DNA of 64,000 bases, taken from the NCBI GenBank assembly GCA_023228225.1, contig JALOBO010000007.1, forward strand, positions 1 to 64,000. Reading direction: 5' to 3'. Below, one piece after another: positions 17,823 to 25,791 of the stretch. The translations under genes and the position numbers were made by a program. Numbering within the stretch: position 1 is the first letter of the stretch; every line of letters starts with the position of its first letter. The DNA comes from Clostridia bacterium (lineage in GTDB: Bacteria > Bacillota > Clostridia > Christensenellales > UBA1242). The notes beneath the pieces were generated by a model. That model was given only the letters and a program-made list of their open reading frames with translations. It searched no databases and was not told where the DNA came from.

Positions 17823-18131
17823 ATGCAAGTTAAAAGTCGGATTTACAACAATATTTTATATATCGCTTTATGCGGAGAACTTGATGAACATTCTTCCGTT
17901 TACACGCGTATGACACTAGATGAAATGTTAGGCAAAACAATTGCAAAGCAAATAATAATCGATTTATCGGAATTAAATTTTATGGATAGTACAGGCATAG
18001 GTGTTTTAATTGGTCGTTACAAAAAAATGAAAGACAAAAATGTTCCCATATACATCTGCAATCCATCAATACAAGCAGAACGAATTTTTAAAATGACAGG
18101 CTTATATGACATAATGCCAAAAATAAATTAG
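17823..18131 (+). CDS. spoIIAA: Anti-sigma F factor antagonist SpoIIAA
   Basis: A STAS-domain protein that, when dephosphorylated, releases sigma-F from SpoIIAB in the forespore. The phosphorylation site is Ser56 in MDSTGIGVLIG, matching the conserved position. The length of 102 is slightly shorter than in Bacillus. AGGAGG precedes the ATG. It is the first gene of spoIIAA-spoIIAB-sigF, 10 bases from spoIIAB. A sigma-H promoter was looked for in 17700-17820 and not recognised; that stretch is AT-rich with only a weak stem. Confidence 0.96.
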   Translation: MQVKSRIYNNILYIALCGELDEHSSVYTRMTLDEMLGKTIAKQIIIDLSELNFMDSTGIGVLIGRYKKMKDKNVPIYICNPSIQAERIFKMTGLYDIMPKIN

Positions 18132-18141
18132 GAGAAAAACT

Positions 18142-18621
18142 ATGAACACAAAAAAAGAAGTTTTAGAAAAAAATGAAATGACATTAACCATTAAATCTTA
18201 TTCACAAAATGAAAGTTTTGCCCGTAGCACAGTTGCCGCTTTTTGCGTGCAAGCAAATCCAACATTAGAAGAAATTAATGATGTAAAAACGGCGGTATCC
18301 GAAGCCGTTACAAATTGTGTAGTGCATGCCTACCCTAATTCGGTCGGAGATATTTTAATAAAAGCCGAAATTCAGGGCAATACTTTAAAAGTAACAATAA
18401 GCGACTGGGGCGTTGGCATACAAGACATTAAAAAAGCAATGGAGCCATTTTACACATCTAAGCCCGAACAAGAACGATCCGGTATGGGATTTACGGTTAT
18501 GGAAAGTTTTATGGATATTGTAGAAGTTTCAGCACAAAAACCTAATGGAGTAAAAGTTGAAATGACAAAAACATTTAAAAGCAAAGCAAGCAGTAGTAAA
18601 GCGGAGGATAAAAATGCTTGA
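18142..18621 (+). CDS. spoIIAB: Anti-sigma F factor SpoIIAB (protein kinase)
   Basis: A GHKL-fold Ser kinase that binds and inhibits sigma-F and phosphorylates SpoIIAA. The N box is SEAVTNCVVHAYP (Glu54-Asn58), G1 is DWGVGI (about 88-93) and the ATP-lid glycines GMGF are at 114-117. A Ser/Lys-rich tail of about 15 residues follows. AGGAG precedes the ATG. The last 8 bases overlap sigF, as is usual for this operon. Confidence 0.96.
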   Translation: MNTKKEVLEKNEMTLTIKSYSQNESFARSTVAAFCVQANPTLEEINDVKTAVSEAVTNCVVHAYPNSVGDILIKAEIQGNTLKVTISDWGVGIQDIKKAMEPFYTSKPEQERSGMGFTVMESFMDIVEVSAQKPNGVKVEMTKTFKSKASSSKAEDKNA

Positions 18622-19336
18622 ACATGAGGAAACGCTAAAATATATAAAACTTGCTCAATCAGGCGATGAAAATGCCAAAACAGTTCTTTTAGAGCATAAT
18701 TCCGCGTTAATAAAAAGCATAATACGAAGATACCGAACAAGCGGGATTGAATATGATGACTTGTATCAATTAGGTTGTGTAGGTTTTTTAAAAGCAATAA
18801 AGAATTTTGATGAAAAATACGGAGTGCATTTTTCCACTTATGCTGTGCCTATGATTACAGGTGAATTAAAACGATTTATGCGTGATGATGGATACATAAA
18901 AGTATCACGCATAGTAAAAAAACAAGCAATGATAATAAAAAAAATTTCCGATGAATATCGCCAAAAAACCGGCGAGTCCCCCACTATTGAATATTTAGCA
19001 AAAGAATTAAATTTAGATACCCAGGATATTGTTTTTGCTTTGGATTCTTCTAAAATGCCGATATCATTAGATGCAAAATGTGCCGGAGAAAGCAAAGAAA
19101 AAGGTCAACTGTTAATTGATAAAATTATAGAAGTAGATAATAGTGAAGATGTTATAGATAAATTTATACTTAAAAAAAGTATAAAACTACTATTGCCACG
19201 AGAAAAACAAATAATTCTACTACGCTATTTTAGAGATAAAACTCAAAGTGAAGTTGCCGAACTTTTAGGTATATCACAAGTTCAAGTCAGTCGCCTTGAA
19301 GCCAAAGTTATAGAAAAACTTGCTTCAAAATTTTAA
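18614..19336 (+). CDS. sigF: Sporulation RNA polymerase sigma factor SigF
   Basis: The forespore-specific sigma-70 family factor. Region 2 reads YDDLYQLGCVGFLKAIKNFD...FSTYAVPMITGELKRF. Region 3 is near residues 110-150 and region 4 ends with LLGISQVQVSRLEAKVIEKL. The 240 residues are typical. GGAGG inside spoIIAB serves as its ribosome site, coupling the two genes. It should direct early forespore genes such as spoIIP-type or spoVA regulators; no sigma-F site was firmly identified in the window. Confidence 0.96.
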   Translation: MLEHEETLKYIKLAQSGDENAKTVLLEHNSALIKSIIRRYRTSGIEYDDLYQLGCVGFLKAIKNFDEKYGVHFSTYAVPMITGELKRFMRDDGYIKVSRIVKKQAMIIKKISDEYRQKTGESPTIEYLAKELNLDTQDIVFALDSSKMPISLDAKCAGESKEKGQLLIDKIIEVDNSEDVIDKFILKKSIKLLLPREKQIILLRYFRDKTQSEVAELLGISQVQVSRLEAKVIEKLASKF

Positions 19337-19348
19337 TTCTTTTTAAAT

Positions 19349-19505
19349 CAAATATTCTAAAAATATTTAATTTTATACTACTTTACTTTTCAATTCGAAA
19401 GTACAGCAAGAATATGCTGTATGTTTACATCAGTATGCTTAAAATGTGCAGTATGGCTCAAAAATCCCCCACGAAAAAATAAGTAAGTCTTAGGCTTTGC
19501 CTGAC
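19349..19505. repeat. Tail repeat (copy 1) downstream of sigF
   Basis: A 157-base unit starting CAAATATTC is repeated at 19630-19786 with only a few differences. Conserved inside are ACTTTTCAATTCGAAAGTAC (a palindromic stretch), AGCAAGAATATGCTGTATG and CCCCCACG. The region 19337-19928 holds no gene; it is entirely repeats and hairpins. Confidence 0.9.
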
Positions 19506-19510
19506 CTTTG

Positions 19511-19537
19511 TTCCGCTTGCCTAACGGTCAAGCGGAA
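19511..19537. repeat. Hairpin repeat family A (full copy)
   Basis: Arms TTCCGCTTG and CAAGCGGAA form a 9-bp perfect stem around CCTAACGGT. The same element is at 47613-47639, with relatives at 34198 and 59596 and a half copy at 6796. Confidence 0.85.
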
Positions 19538-19541
19538 ATTA

Positions 19542-19627
19542 GAGCCGCTTAAAATTAACCTTTTAGGCTCTTTGTCTTAAAACAGAACGCCGATGCAACC
19601 ACTGGTGCAATCGGCAACCTGTTTTAA
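19542..19627. repeat. Paired hairpins B and C of the composite element (copy 1)
   Basis: Hairpin B has GAGCC/GGCTC arms with an AT-rich middle. Hairpin C has TTAAAACAG/CTGTTTTAA arms with an inner GCCGAT...ATCGGC stem. The same order of A, B, C and then the tail is found at 34198-34375 with different but still complementary arm sequences. A structured RNA or DNA element is likely. Confidence 0.75.
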
Positions 19628-19629
19628 AA

Positions 19630-19786
19630 CAAATATTCCAAAAATCTTTAATTTTATGCTACTTTACTTTTCAATTCGAAAGTACAGCAAGAATATGCTG
19701 TATGTTTACATCAGTATGCTTAAAATGTGCAGTATGGCTCAAAAATCCCCCACGAAAAAATAAGCAAGTCTTAGGCTTTGCCTGAC
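19630..19786. repeat. Tail repeat (copy 2)
   Basis: The second copy of the 157-base unit lies 281 bases after the first. It follows hairpins A-B-C and ends in a complete hairpin, whereas copy 1 loses the right arm where hairpin A begins. This suggests a tandem duplication of tail plus hairpins. Confidence 0.9.
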
Positions 19787-19797
19787 TTGCTTATTTT
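19757..19797. terminator. Long hairpin at the end of the sigF-downstream repeat block
   Basis: A 14-bp perfect stem (AAAATAAGCAAGTC with GACTTGCTTATTTT) is topped by an inner AGGC-TTT-GCCT stem and has A- and T-rich ends. It could terminate in either direction, for example spoIIA transcription. Confidence 0.7.
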
Positions 19798-19825
19798 GAG
19801 TGATATTCTATAAAGGAAGGGATTA

Positions 19826-19844
19826 GCGTTTTTAGCAAAAACGC
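19826..19844. repeat. Short perfect hairpin in the 19.3-19.9 kb non-coding block
   Basis: GCGTTTTT, loop AGC, AAAAACGC. It lies between the long hairpin and the family D element; its role is unknown. Confidence 0.6.
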
Positions 19845-19850
19845 GATTAA

Positions 19851-19930
19851 AAGGGAAACACACGAGCCCAGCGGTTAGCAAATTTTTAAATTTGCGTGCC
19901 CGCTACTTATCGGCTCGTGGTGTCCTTTTT
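19851..19930. repeat. Structured repeat family D (copy 1)
   Basis: An outer stem (CACGAGCC with GGCTCGTG, extended by AAGGGAAACA and TGTCCTTTTT) encloses AGCGG/CCGCT and a GCAAATTT/AAATTTGC hairpin. A near-identical copy is at 47661-47733. Both sit at the 3' end of a minus-strand gene, so a large terminator or 3'-end RNA structure is one possible role. Confidence 0.8.
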
Positions 19931-21296
19931 ACAAGAAGAATAGTGGCTTCGTTTTATTTCTATTTTTATCAAAATGGTAGCCTTCAATAGAGCCATCAGC
20001 CGAAATTTTAATTGCAACGCCATATTTAGAAAGTGTTTTTGTTGCAGCAAGTCTGCCACCACCGGTACTGCCTGCTTCAATTTTTATAATAGCACCGATA
20101 GCAACAATATTTCCATCATTATCAATAACTGTCGCACCATCAATAGCAACTAATTCTTTACGCAAATTTCTATCAAGTTCATTGAATTTGCGACCGTCAA
20201 TAACTTTACACAAATTAACAATTTTAATGCACTTTTCATCTTCAACAAAATCTTCAAACGATACAATTTTTTGTTCTTGCATTTTTTCTTCTAAGAAGGA
20301 ATAATTTAGATTTTCTTCAATTTTAATTTGATAATATTCAGACATTAAAATATCATAAACATCAATATGTTTTAATGCTTCTTTTATGTCATCTTTGTTT
20401 AAATGCACTATACAACCGCCCGATTTAGAAAAAGAAGTATCTAATGCAGTTAAATAAATTGCCTTTCTAATATCCTCAGCCGATTCTTTTGTTTTGTCAG
20501 CAATTCTATGTATAATTTCTTCGTGGCTGTAACTTGTCCAAAATCCATTCTTTTTTGCAAAGACTAGCATTTGGTCTTTAAACAACAAAATATCACCGTT
20601 TGTAAGCAGTGAAATACCAATTTTATTGCCTTCTGAAATATTAGCAATTTTACTAAATTCGTAAGGACTAAGAATATTATAATCGTTAGTACGCGGGGCT
20701 GTGATATATCCGATTAGATAACCATCAGCCGAAATTTCCAAAAAAGTGTTCACCCCATCAGAAAGCAATGCAGAGAAATCACGAGAAAGCATATTTGAGA
20801 AATGCAGATTTTCGTTAGTCACTTTTGCCATTTTTTTAGGCGACATAACAAAGCCAAACGAAGAATAATGTCCTTCGTAAGTGCGTTGCGACCAAATTGA
20901 AATTTCACTTATCAATTCTAACAGTGTAACACTTGATTTTTGAGATACTGCTTTACAAATAGCTTTTTCAATGGCGTAAGATTGAAACTTTTTAATGTAT
21001 TCATTTTTAATAGTGTACTGCGATAACTCTTTAAGTTCTTCTATAATGGATTTAACGAGTGAAACTTCTATTGTTTTAAATGGCTGTATTCGTTTTATTA
21101 TAATTCGATATTCATCTTGTTTGTTAAATTTTGCAAGTATGCTACCCCCCACTCCCTGCGCAACTTGTGCATCACGCGGGCTTGACTGCTCCTCTCCGCT
21201 TATTTCGGAGCCAGTAAATATAGGCAAAATATGTTCTTCCAAAAATTCGATAAATTGTTCTTTTTTCAAAATATTATCCTTTACTAAAATATACAA
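19929..21296 (-). CDS. DisA_N-like (diadenylate cyclase-type) protein with long N-terminal sensor region
   Basis: A 455-residue protein. The C-terminal 75 residues look like a DisA_N nucleotidyl-cyclase domain: DGA at 386-388 followed by VIDNDGNIVAIGA, then GGGRLAATKTLSKYGVAIKIS (from 412), aligned with the family's RHR region and final strands. Proteins of this layout carry DACNV-type sensor domains and are thought to be c-di-AMP-linked checkpoint proteins. The RHR motif is replaced by GRLAA, so cyclase activity is doubtful. Residues about 33-53 come from a GC-rich patch unlike the rest of the gene. It ends inside a family D repeat and faces sigF. Confidence 0.6.
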   Translation of the reverse strand: MYILVKDNILKKEQFIEFLEEHILPIFTGSEISGEEQSSPRDAQVAQGVGGSILAKFNKQDEYRIIIKRIQPFKTIEVSLVKSIIEELKELSQYTIKNEYIKKFQSYAIEKAICKAVSQKSSVTLLELISEISIWSQRTYEGHYSSFGFVMSPKKMAKVTNENLHFSNMLSRDFSALLSDGVNTFLEISADGYLIGYITAPRTNDYNILSPYEFSKIANISEGNKIGISLLTNGDILLFKDQMLVFAKKNGFWTSYSHEEIIHRIADKTKESAEDIRKAIYLTALDTSFSKSGGCIVHLNKDDIKEALKHIDVYDILMSEYYQIKIEENLNYSFLEEKMQEQKIVSFEDFVEDEKCIKIVNLCKVIDGRKFNELDRNLRKELVAIDGATVIDNDGNIVAIGAIIKIEAGSTGGGRLAATKTLSKYGVAIKISADGSIEGYHFDKNRNKTKPLFFL

Positions 21297-21509
21297 GTAT
21301 TTTATATATTATAAAATTAACACAAGAAAAATATATTGTCAAATTTAACAATATATAATTCCAAAAAATATTTAAATAATACTAAATATTTAATTTTTTG
21401 CGCGATATTTTGTTATTTAAATATAAAAATGAAAGTTTAAATATTTTTTCTCATAAGAATTATACATAAAATTTGCATATTTATAAATACAATGAATAAA
21501 TATGCAACT

Positions 21510-21704
21510 TTATTTTATAAAATTACCGCTTGCATCTGTAAATTTCCCCATAATTATCATAACAAAATCTACAATCCAACCAATACCAAATAATCCAGCA
21601 GTAAATAAATATAATAAGCCGGTACCTATTTTACCAACAGCAAATCTGTGTACACCAAGTACTCCCAAAAAAAAGCAAACTACCGCAAGAACAATTCTAT
21701 TCAT
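21510..21704 (-). CDS. TM2-domain membrane protein
   Basis: A 64-residue protein made of one TM2 domain: two hydrophobic helices with GVLGVHRFAVGKIGTGLLYL and the closing GIGWIVDFVMI, including the family's D/H-R-F turn. The function of single TM2 proteins is unknown. TAGGAG precedes the ATG. It lies alone between a minus-strand gene and spoIIP on the other strand. Confidence 0.88.
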   Translation of the reverse strand: MNRIVLAVVCFFLGVLGVHRFAVGKIGTGLLYLFTAGLFGIGWIVDFVMIIMGKFTDASGNFIK

Positions 21705-21809
21705 ACAATTATCTCCTAATTAAGATTTATAATATTAATATGCGCATTCTTAAATTATTTATTATTTTTATAACTACATAAATTAAATAGCATTACACAA
21801 ATTATCTTT

Positions 21810-22943
21810 ATGAAAAAATATAAAAATCCTTACATAATATTTGTTTTGTTATTTTGCATTTTTACATTAAGTATAACAGTTCAACATACAGTATCTGCTG
21901 ATGAATTCGGTACAGTTCCGCCAGTTGAAGAACTTTATACCATTTATAGTATACATACAAATGAAGCATTGTTTGAATCGGAATATGTAGAAGTTGGCGA
22001 TCAGTATGTATCAAAAAATAATGCATGGTATGAAGTAATAAGTGTAGATTATGATAATTATTTAGCGTATGCCGAATTTAAAGCACAATTTTATTTACCA
22101 ACTATTACTAGCGAAACCCCAGAACACACAAGCACACAACAAGTGGTGGGATTATATCATACACATAATGCCGAATCTTATGTTCCAACCGATGGCACAG
22201 ACAGTATTTACGGAATAGGCGGTATACATGATGTCGGCAATGCTTTAACACTTGCTTTATTACAACAGAATACTATTGTGTATCATAACGAAACATTGCA
22301 TCTACCTCATAACAGTTCAGCGTATACGCGTAGTAGACTTACAGCGCAAAGTTTACTAAACACTTCACCTGTTCCAGTCGCAATTTTTGATATACATCGT
22401 GATGCTTTGCCAAAGTCATCATATGAAGTAGTACTAAACGATCAATCTTTAAGTAAAATTAGAATTGTTGTGGGAAAATCTAATCAAAGTTATTCATACA
22501 ATTTAGAATTTGCGCTAAAAATTAAAGCAACATCGGACAATTTATATAGCGGTTTAATAAAAGATATATACATAGGAAAAAATTCATATAACCAAGACTT
22601 AACCAATCAAGCATTAATATTTGAATGCGGTACATATCTTATAGAAAAAGAAGCGGTAATAGCCAGTATGCCACTGCTTGCAAATGTAATAAATGAAACA
22701 TTATTTAATGTTTCCGGTTCTGGCGATATAATAATTTCTGATGATATAACTGATAATGCAGATATACAACCTGCAACTGATACTGGTATTACAAATACCG
22801 ATACCGATTTGACTATTGACACCGATTTAGATGCGACAAATAGTAATCATTTAAAGGATAATATAAAAATACTGGTTTCTGTCTTATTTTTAGTTGGAAT
22901 AATCTCATTATTAATGATTGTACAAAAACGAAGAAGCAGATAA
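21810..22943 (+). CDS. spoIIP: Stage II sporulation protein P (SpoIIP family)
   Basis: A peptidoglycan amidase/endopeptidase that, with SpoIID and SpoIIM, drives engulfment membrane movement. It has an N-terminal membrane or signal segment (10-30). The catalytic-type motif LYHTHNAESY contains His117, His119 and Glu122; later come FDIHRDAL and the closing LIFECGTYLIEKEAV. A C-terminal transmembrane helix (about 350-370) is unusual, as SpoIIP is normally N-anchored only. No Shine-Dalgarno site precedes the ATG at 21810, so initiation may be weak or the leader very short. Confidence 0.88.
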   Translation: MKKYKNPYIIFVLLFCIFTLSITVQHTVSADEFGTVPPVEELYTIYSIHTNEALFESEYVEVGDQYVSKNNAWYEVISVDYDNYLAYAEFKAQFYLPTITSETPEHTSTQQVVGLYHTHNAESYVPTDGTDSIYGIGGIHDVGNALTLALLQQNTIVYHNETLHLPHNSSAYTRSRLTAQSLLNTSPVPVAIFDIHRDALPKSSYEVVLNDQSLSKIRIVVGKSNQSYSYNLEFALKIKATSDNLYSGLIKDIYIGKNSYNQDLTNQALIFECGTYLIEKEAVIASMPLLANVINETLFNVSGSGDIIISDDITDNADIQPATDTGITNTDTDLTIDTDLDATNSNHLKDNIKILVSVLFLVGIISLLMIVQKRRSR

Positions 22944-22978
22944 TTCTTTAATGGTGCTAAATGTAAACAAATTGCTAA

Positions 22979-23485
22979 TTAAACTTTTTCTTCTTCTATT
23001 TCACGCTTATTTTTAATATATTTTTTGATTATATTTTCTAAATCATTGTTAAAGTTATTCTCAAAGTCAATAAATACTTGTTCCATATCATCAGATGTAG
23101 AATACGACAAATCACCAAATGGCGAAATCAATTTTGCAATTTTTTGCGCTGGAACACAAATTATATAAACGCAATCTTTATTATAAACTGAATATTCTTT
23201 TTTATTTAATTCTTTTAATTTACAAGTTAAAAATTTAAATGCATTTCTTACTTCATGTCTAAAACCTAAAACACCGAACAAATTTTTATAACAGAATTCG
23301 TTAATGGAAAGAAAAATTGCTTCTAAACTGTTATCAAAAAAATACTGTTTTTTTATTTCGCCATTTTTATTTAAATAATTTAGCATCATCTCGTATACTT
23401 GTTTTATCGGATTATAAGTAATAATAAAATTCCCCGTGTTTGCAATCTTATAAAAATTTTGTAATAAATTAATCATAATAACCAT
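22979..23485 (-). CDS. Hypothetical protein, helical with acidic C-terminus
   Basis: A 168-residue protein I do not recognise. It has no signal or membrane segment, is rich in Asn, Lys, Phe and Tyr, and ends in a charged KNKREIEEEKV tail. AAGGA precedes the first ATG; a second in-frame ATG is nine bases on. It lies between spoIIP (convergent) and nrnA (divergent). No function is offered. Confidence 0.6.
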   Translation of the reverse strand: MVIMINLLQNFYKIANTGNFIITYNPIKQVYEMMLNYLNKNGEIKKQYFFDNSLEAIFLSINEFCYKNLFGVLGFRHEVRNAFKFLTCKLKELNKKEYSVYNKDCVYIICVPAQKIAKLISPFGDLSYSTSDDMEQVFIDFENNFNNDLENIIKKYIKNKREIEEEKV

Positions 23486-23625
23486 TTTTTCCTTGAATTT
23501 TAGTTTAGCATATTAATGTTTGATATTATATAACAAACAAATAAAAAATACAACAATTTATCAATAAATTTTATGAGCAAAAATTAATAATTGTGAATAT
23601 TAATTAATGCATAAAATATGCGCTC

Positions 23626-23654
23626 TTGCACTTTTATATTTAATATGATATAAT
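23626..23654 (+). promoter_or_regulatory. Sigma-A-type promoter of nrnA
   Basis: TTGCAC, 17 bases, TATAAT, ending 16 bases before the coding start, with CGGAGG between them. Confidence 0.75.
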
Positions 23655-23670
23655 ATGGAACGGAGGATTT

Positions 23671-24678
23671 ATGTCAAATATTAGCGACCTAAAAAACTTA
23701 CTGAAAGAAAAAAGTAAAATTGCATTGTTTTCACACACAAGCCCCGATGCTGATGCAATATCATCGTGTCTGGCTTTTAAACAAATGTTAATAGATAATT
23801 ATCCCAAAAAAGAAATAGACATTTTTATTGATGCTGAACCAGCAAATTTTTATTCTGCTTTTAAAGAAAAAAATATTTTAAGCGAATTTAACGACAAGGA
23901 TTATGACTTAGCCATCTCATTAGATTGCAATTCTGCTAGTAGATTAGGAAAATTTAAAGACTTTTATCAATCAATAAAAGATAAAATTAATATTGACCAT
24001 CACGCATCTAACGAACGATTTGGTAATATTAATATCGTTTTGCATAGCACGGCAAGTACAGGCGAATTATTATACTTAATGTTCAAAAAATTTAACTTAA
24101 CAATTACAACTGAAACCGCTAAATATATTTATATAGGTATTATAACAGATACAAATTGTTTTACCAGTACTGCTATGCAAGGTCGTACTCATTATGTAAT
24201 ATCTGAAATATTAAAATTTAATTTTGATTATTTAGCAATTAGAGAATATTTTTTTAAAAATAATTCAAAGTCTAAATCAATTATATTAGAAAAAGCGTTA
24301 CACTCATTAAAATTTTTTGCTAGCGACCATATTTCTTATATGAAAATTATGTACATCGATATTATAAACGCACAAGGAACTTGGGAAGATACACTAGGTA
24401 TTGCAGACCAAGGCATTACAATATCCGGTATTGATATTAGCATCGTCGTAATAGAAAAAGAACCCGAAAATTATTATATTTCACTAAGAAGCAAAGATGA
24501 AAATGTAGATGTATCGGAAATTGCAAAAAAATTTGATGGTGGCGGACACAAAACTGCCGCTGCATTCCAGTGTTTAAGTAAAAATTGTTTGAGAACAACA
24601 ATATTTAATTTGGTAACAGAATGTAAAGAAGTGGTCAAAAACATATCACACGAAGACGAGCAAGAAATTGTATTTTAA
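23671..24678 (+). CDS. nrnA: Nano-RNase / pAp phosphatase NrnA (DHH-DHHA1)
   Basis: A phosphoesterase that degrades very short RNAs and dephosphorylates pAp. The DHH domain shows SHTSPDADAISS, LDCNSASRLG and NIDHHAS (metal ligands). The C-terminal DHHA1 substrate domain ends with FDGGGHKTAAAF. The length of 335 is normal. CGGAGG precedes the ATG and a good promoter lies just upstream. It is a single gene. Nano-RNase activity is known for close relatives; exact substrate preference is inferred. Confidence 0.93.
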   Translation: MSNISDLKNLLKEKSKIALFSHTSPDADAISSCLAFKQMLIDNYPKKEIDIFIDAEPANFYSAFKEKNILSEFNDKDYDLAISLDCNSASRLGKFKDFYQSIKDKINIDHHASNERFGNINIVLHSTASTGELLYLMFKKFNLTITTETAKYIYIGIITDTNCFTSTAMQGRTHYVISEILKFNFDYLAIREYFFKNNSKSKSIILEKALHSLKFFASDHISYMKIMYIDIINAQGTWEDTLGIADQGITISGIDISIVVIEKEPENYYISLRSKDENVDVSEIAKKFDGGGHKTAAAFQCLSKNCLRTTIFNLVTECKEVVKNISHEDEQEIVF

Positions 24679-24734
24679 ATAAAATATTTAATTAAATAAT
24701 AATTTGTGTGCTTACTCTGATAAGGCATTAATTT

Positions 24735-25670
24735 TTATTTAATTAAGTCGGAGTATATAGATACTTTTTCGTTTATTTTTTCTAAAAATTTGGATAGTTG
24801 TTCTTTGGTTATCATATTTAAGTTTAGTAATGTACTGATATACTCTTTGTTTAACTCAAAACTACTAGAATATTTATTTTCGTACATATCTTTTTCAGCA
24901 AGTTCAATAACATTTTTTATACTTTGCTTAGAATTTGCCTGCCTAAAAACACCAATGGCAATACTCACTGGTAAATCATTTTTATTTTGAGGCATTATTA
25001 TTTTTTTAAATTTTTCCGCTTTTGTTTTAAATAAATCAATATCATCGTAGCCACTTATGACTAAAAATTCATCACCACCATATCTTCCAACAATACAATT
25101 ATCAAATGTCTGCTCTATTAATTTACTGGCTCTTACTAAAAGTTCATCTCCAAAACTATGTCCCAGTATATCGTTAACAACTTTTAATCCATTTACATCT
25201 AACATTGCTATCGTAATAGGATATGGATTTTTAAACTCTAACAAATAATTATCTAAAAATCTTCTATTGTAAATCGCTGTCAAACTATCTCTAAAAGTGA
25301 TATTTTCTAGTTCTCTGCGATACTCAGTGCTTTTAATATTTAATATAATATAATCTCCTTCGGTTGCACTAATGTAAGAACATTTGCCCCTATAATTAGG
25401 ACAAACTCCTTTTTGATAGTATATATTATTAAAATCATAAGTCGCTTTATCTTTTATAACGCTTTCACAAATTTTATATAAATAATTTGGCACTTCATTA
25501 TCGATTGCTGGCGGAAAAAATTTATTTACTTGTTCAAATTTTTTAAAACTTTGATTATAAAACTCAACGATATATTCTTTTCCTTTTTTTTTATAAATAC
25601 AGACAGGTTCTGATAAAAAATTAATTAATTCTTTTAAGTATGTAATATGTTCGGCTATTTTTTTACCCAT
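24735..25670 (-). CDS. PAS-like/GGDEF diguanylate cyclase
   Basis: The N-terminal 110 residues resemble a PAS sensor (FLSEPVCIYKKKG then EFYNQSFKKF) and contain Cys90 and Cys97, possibly ligand-binding. A GGDEF domain follows: DSLTAIYNRRFL, LDVNGLKVVND, and the active-site GGDEF at 198-202. The I-site RxxD upstream of GGDEF is absent (residues 189-192 are FDNC), so product inhibition is unlikely. GAGGGGG precedes the ATG. It likely makes c-di-GMP in response to an intracellular cue. Confidence 0.88.
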   Translation of the reverse strand: MGKKIAEHITYLKELINFLSEPVCIYKKKGKEYIVEFYNQSFKKFEQVNKFFPPAIDNEVPNYLYKICESVIKDKATYDFNNIYYQKGVCPNYRGKCSYISATEGDYIILNIKSTEYRRELENITFRDSLTAIYNRRFLDNYLLEFKNPYPITIAMLDVNGLKVVNDILGHSFGDELLVRASKLIEQTFDNCIVGRYGGDEFLVISGYDDIDLFKTKAEKFKKIIMPQNKNDLPVSIAIGVFRQANSKQSIKNVIELAEKDMYENKYSSSFELNKEYISTLLNLNMITKEQLSKFLEKINEKVSIYSDLIK

Positions 25671-25791
25671 TAATAATCCCCCTCAAAAAATTATGTACAC
25701 TTTATAATATTCAAACAAAAAAAATTAATGTTAATACAAACATTAATCCAATATTTAATTTATGTTAAATTAACCGTTATTATGTAGCATT

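Noticed and set aside
19349..19786. CRISPR-like repeats
   Set aside because: Only two long copies with structured DNA between them; no short regular repeats or cas genes.
24735..25670. Product-inhibition site in the GGDEF protein
   Set aside because: Residues 189-192 are FDNC, not RxxD.
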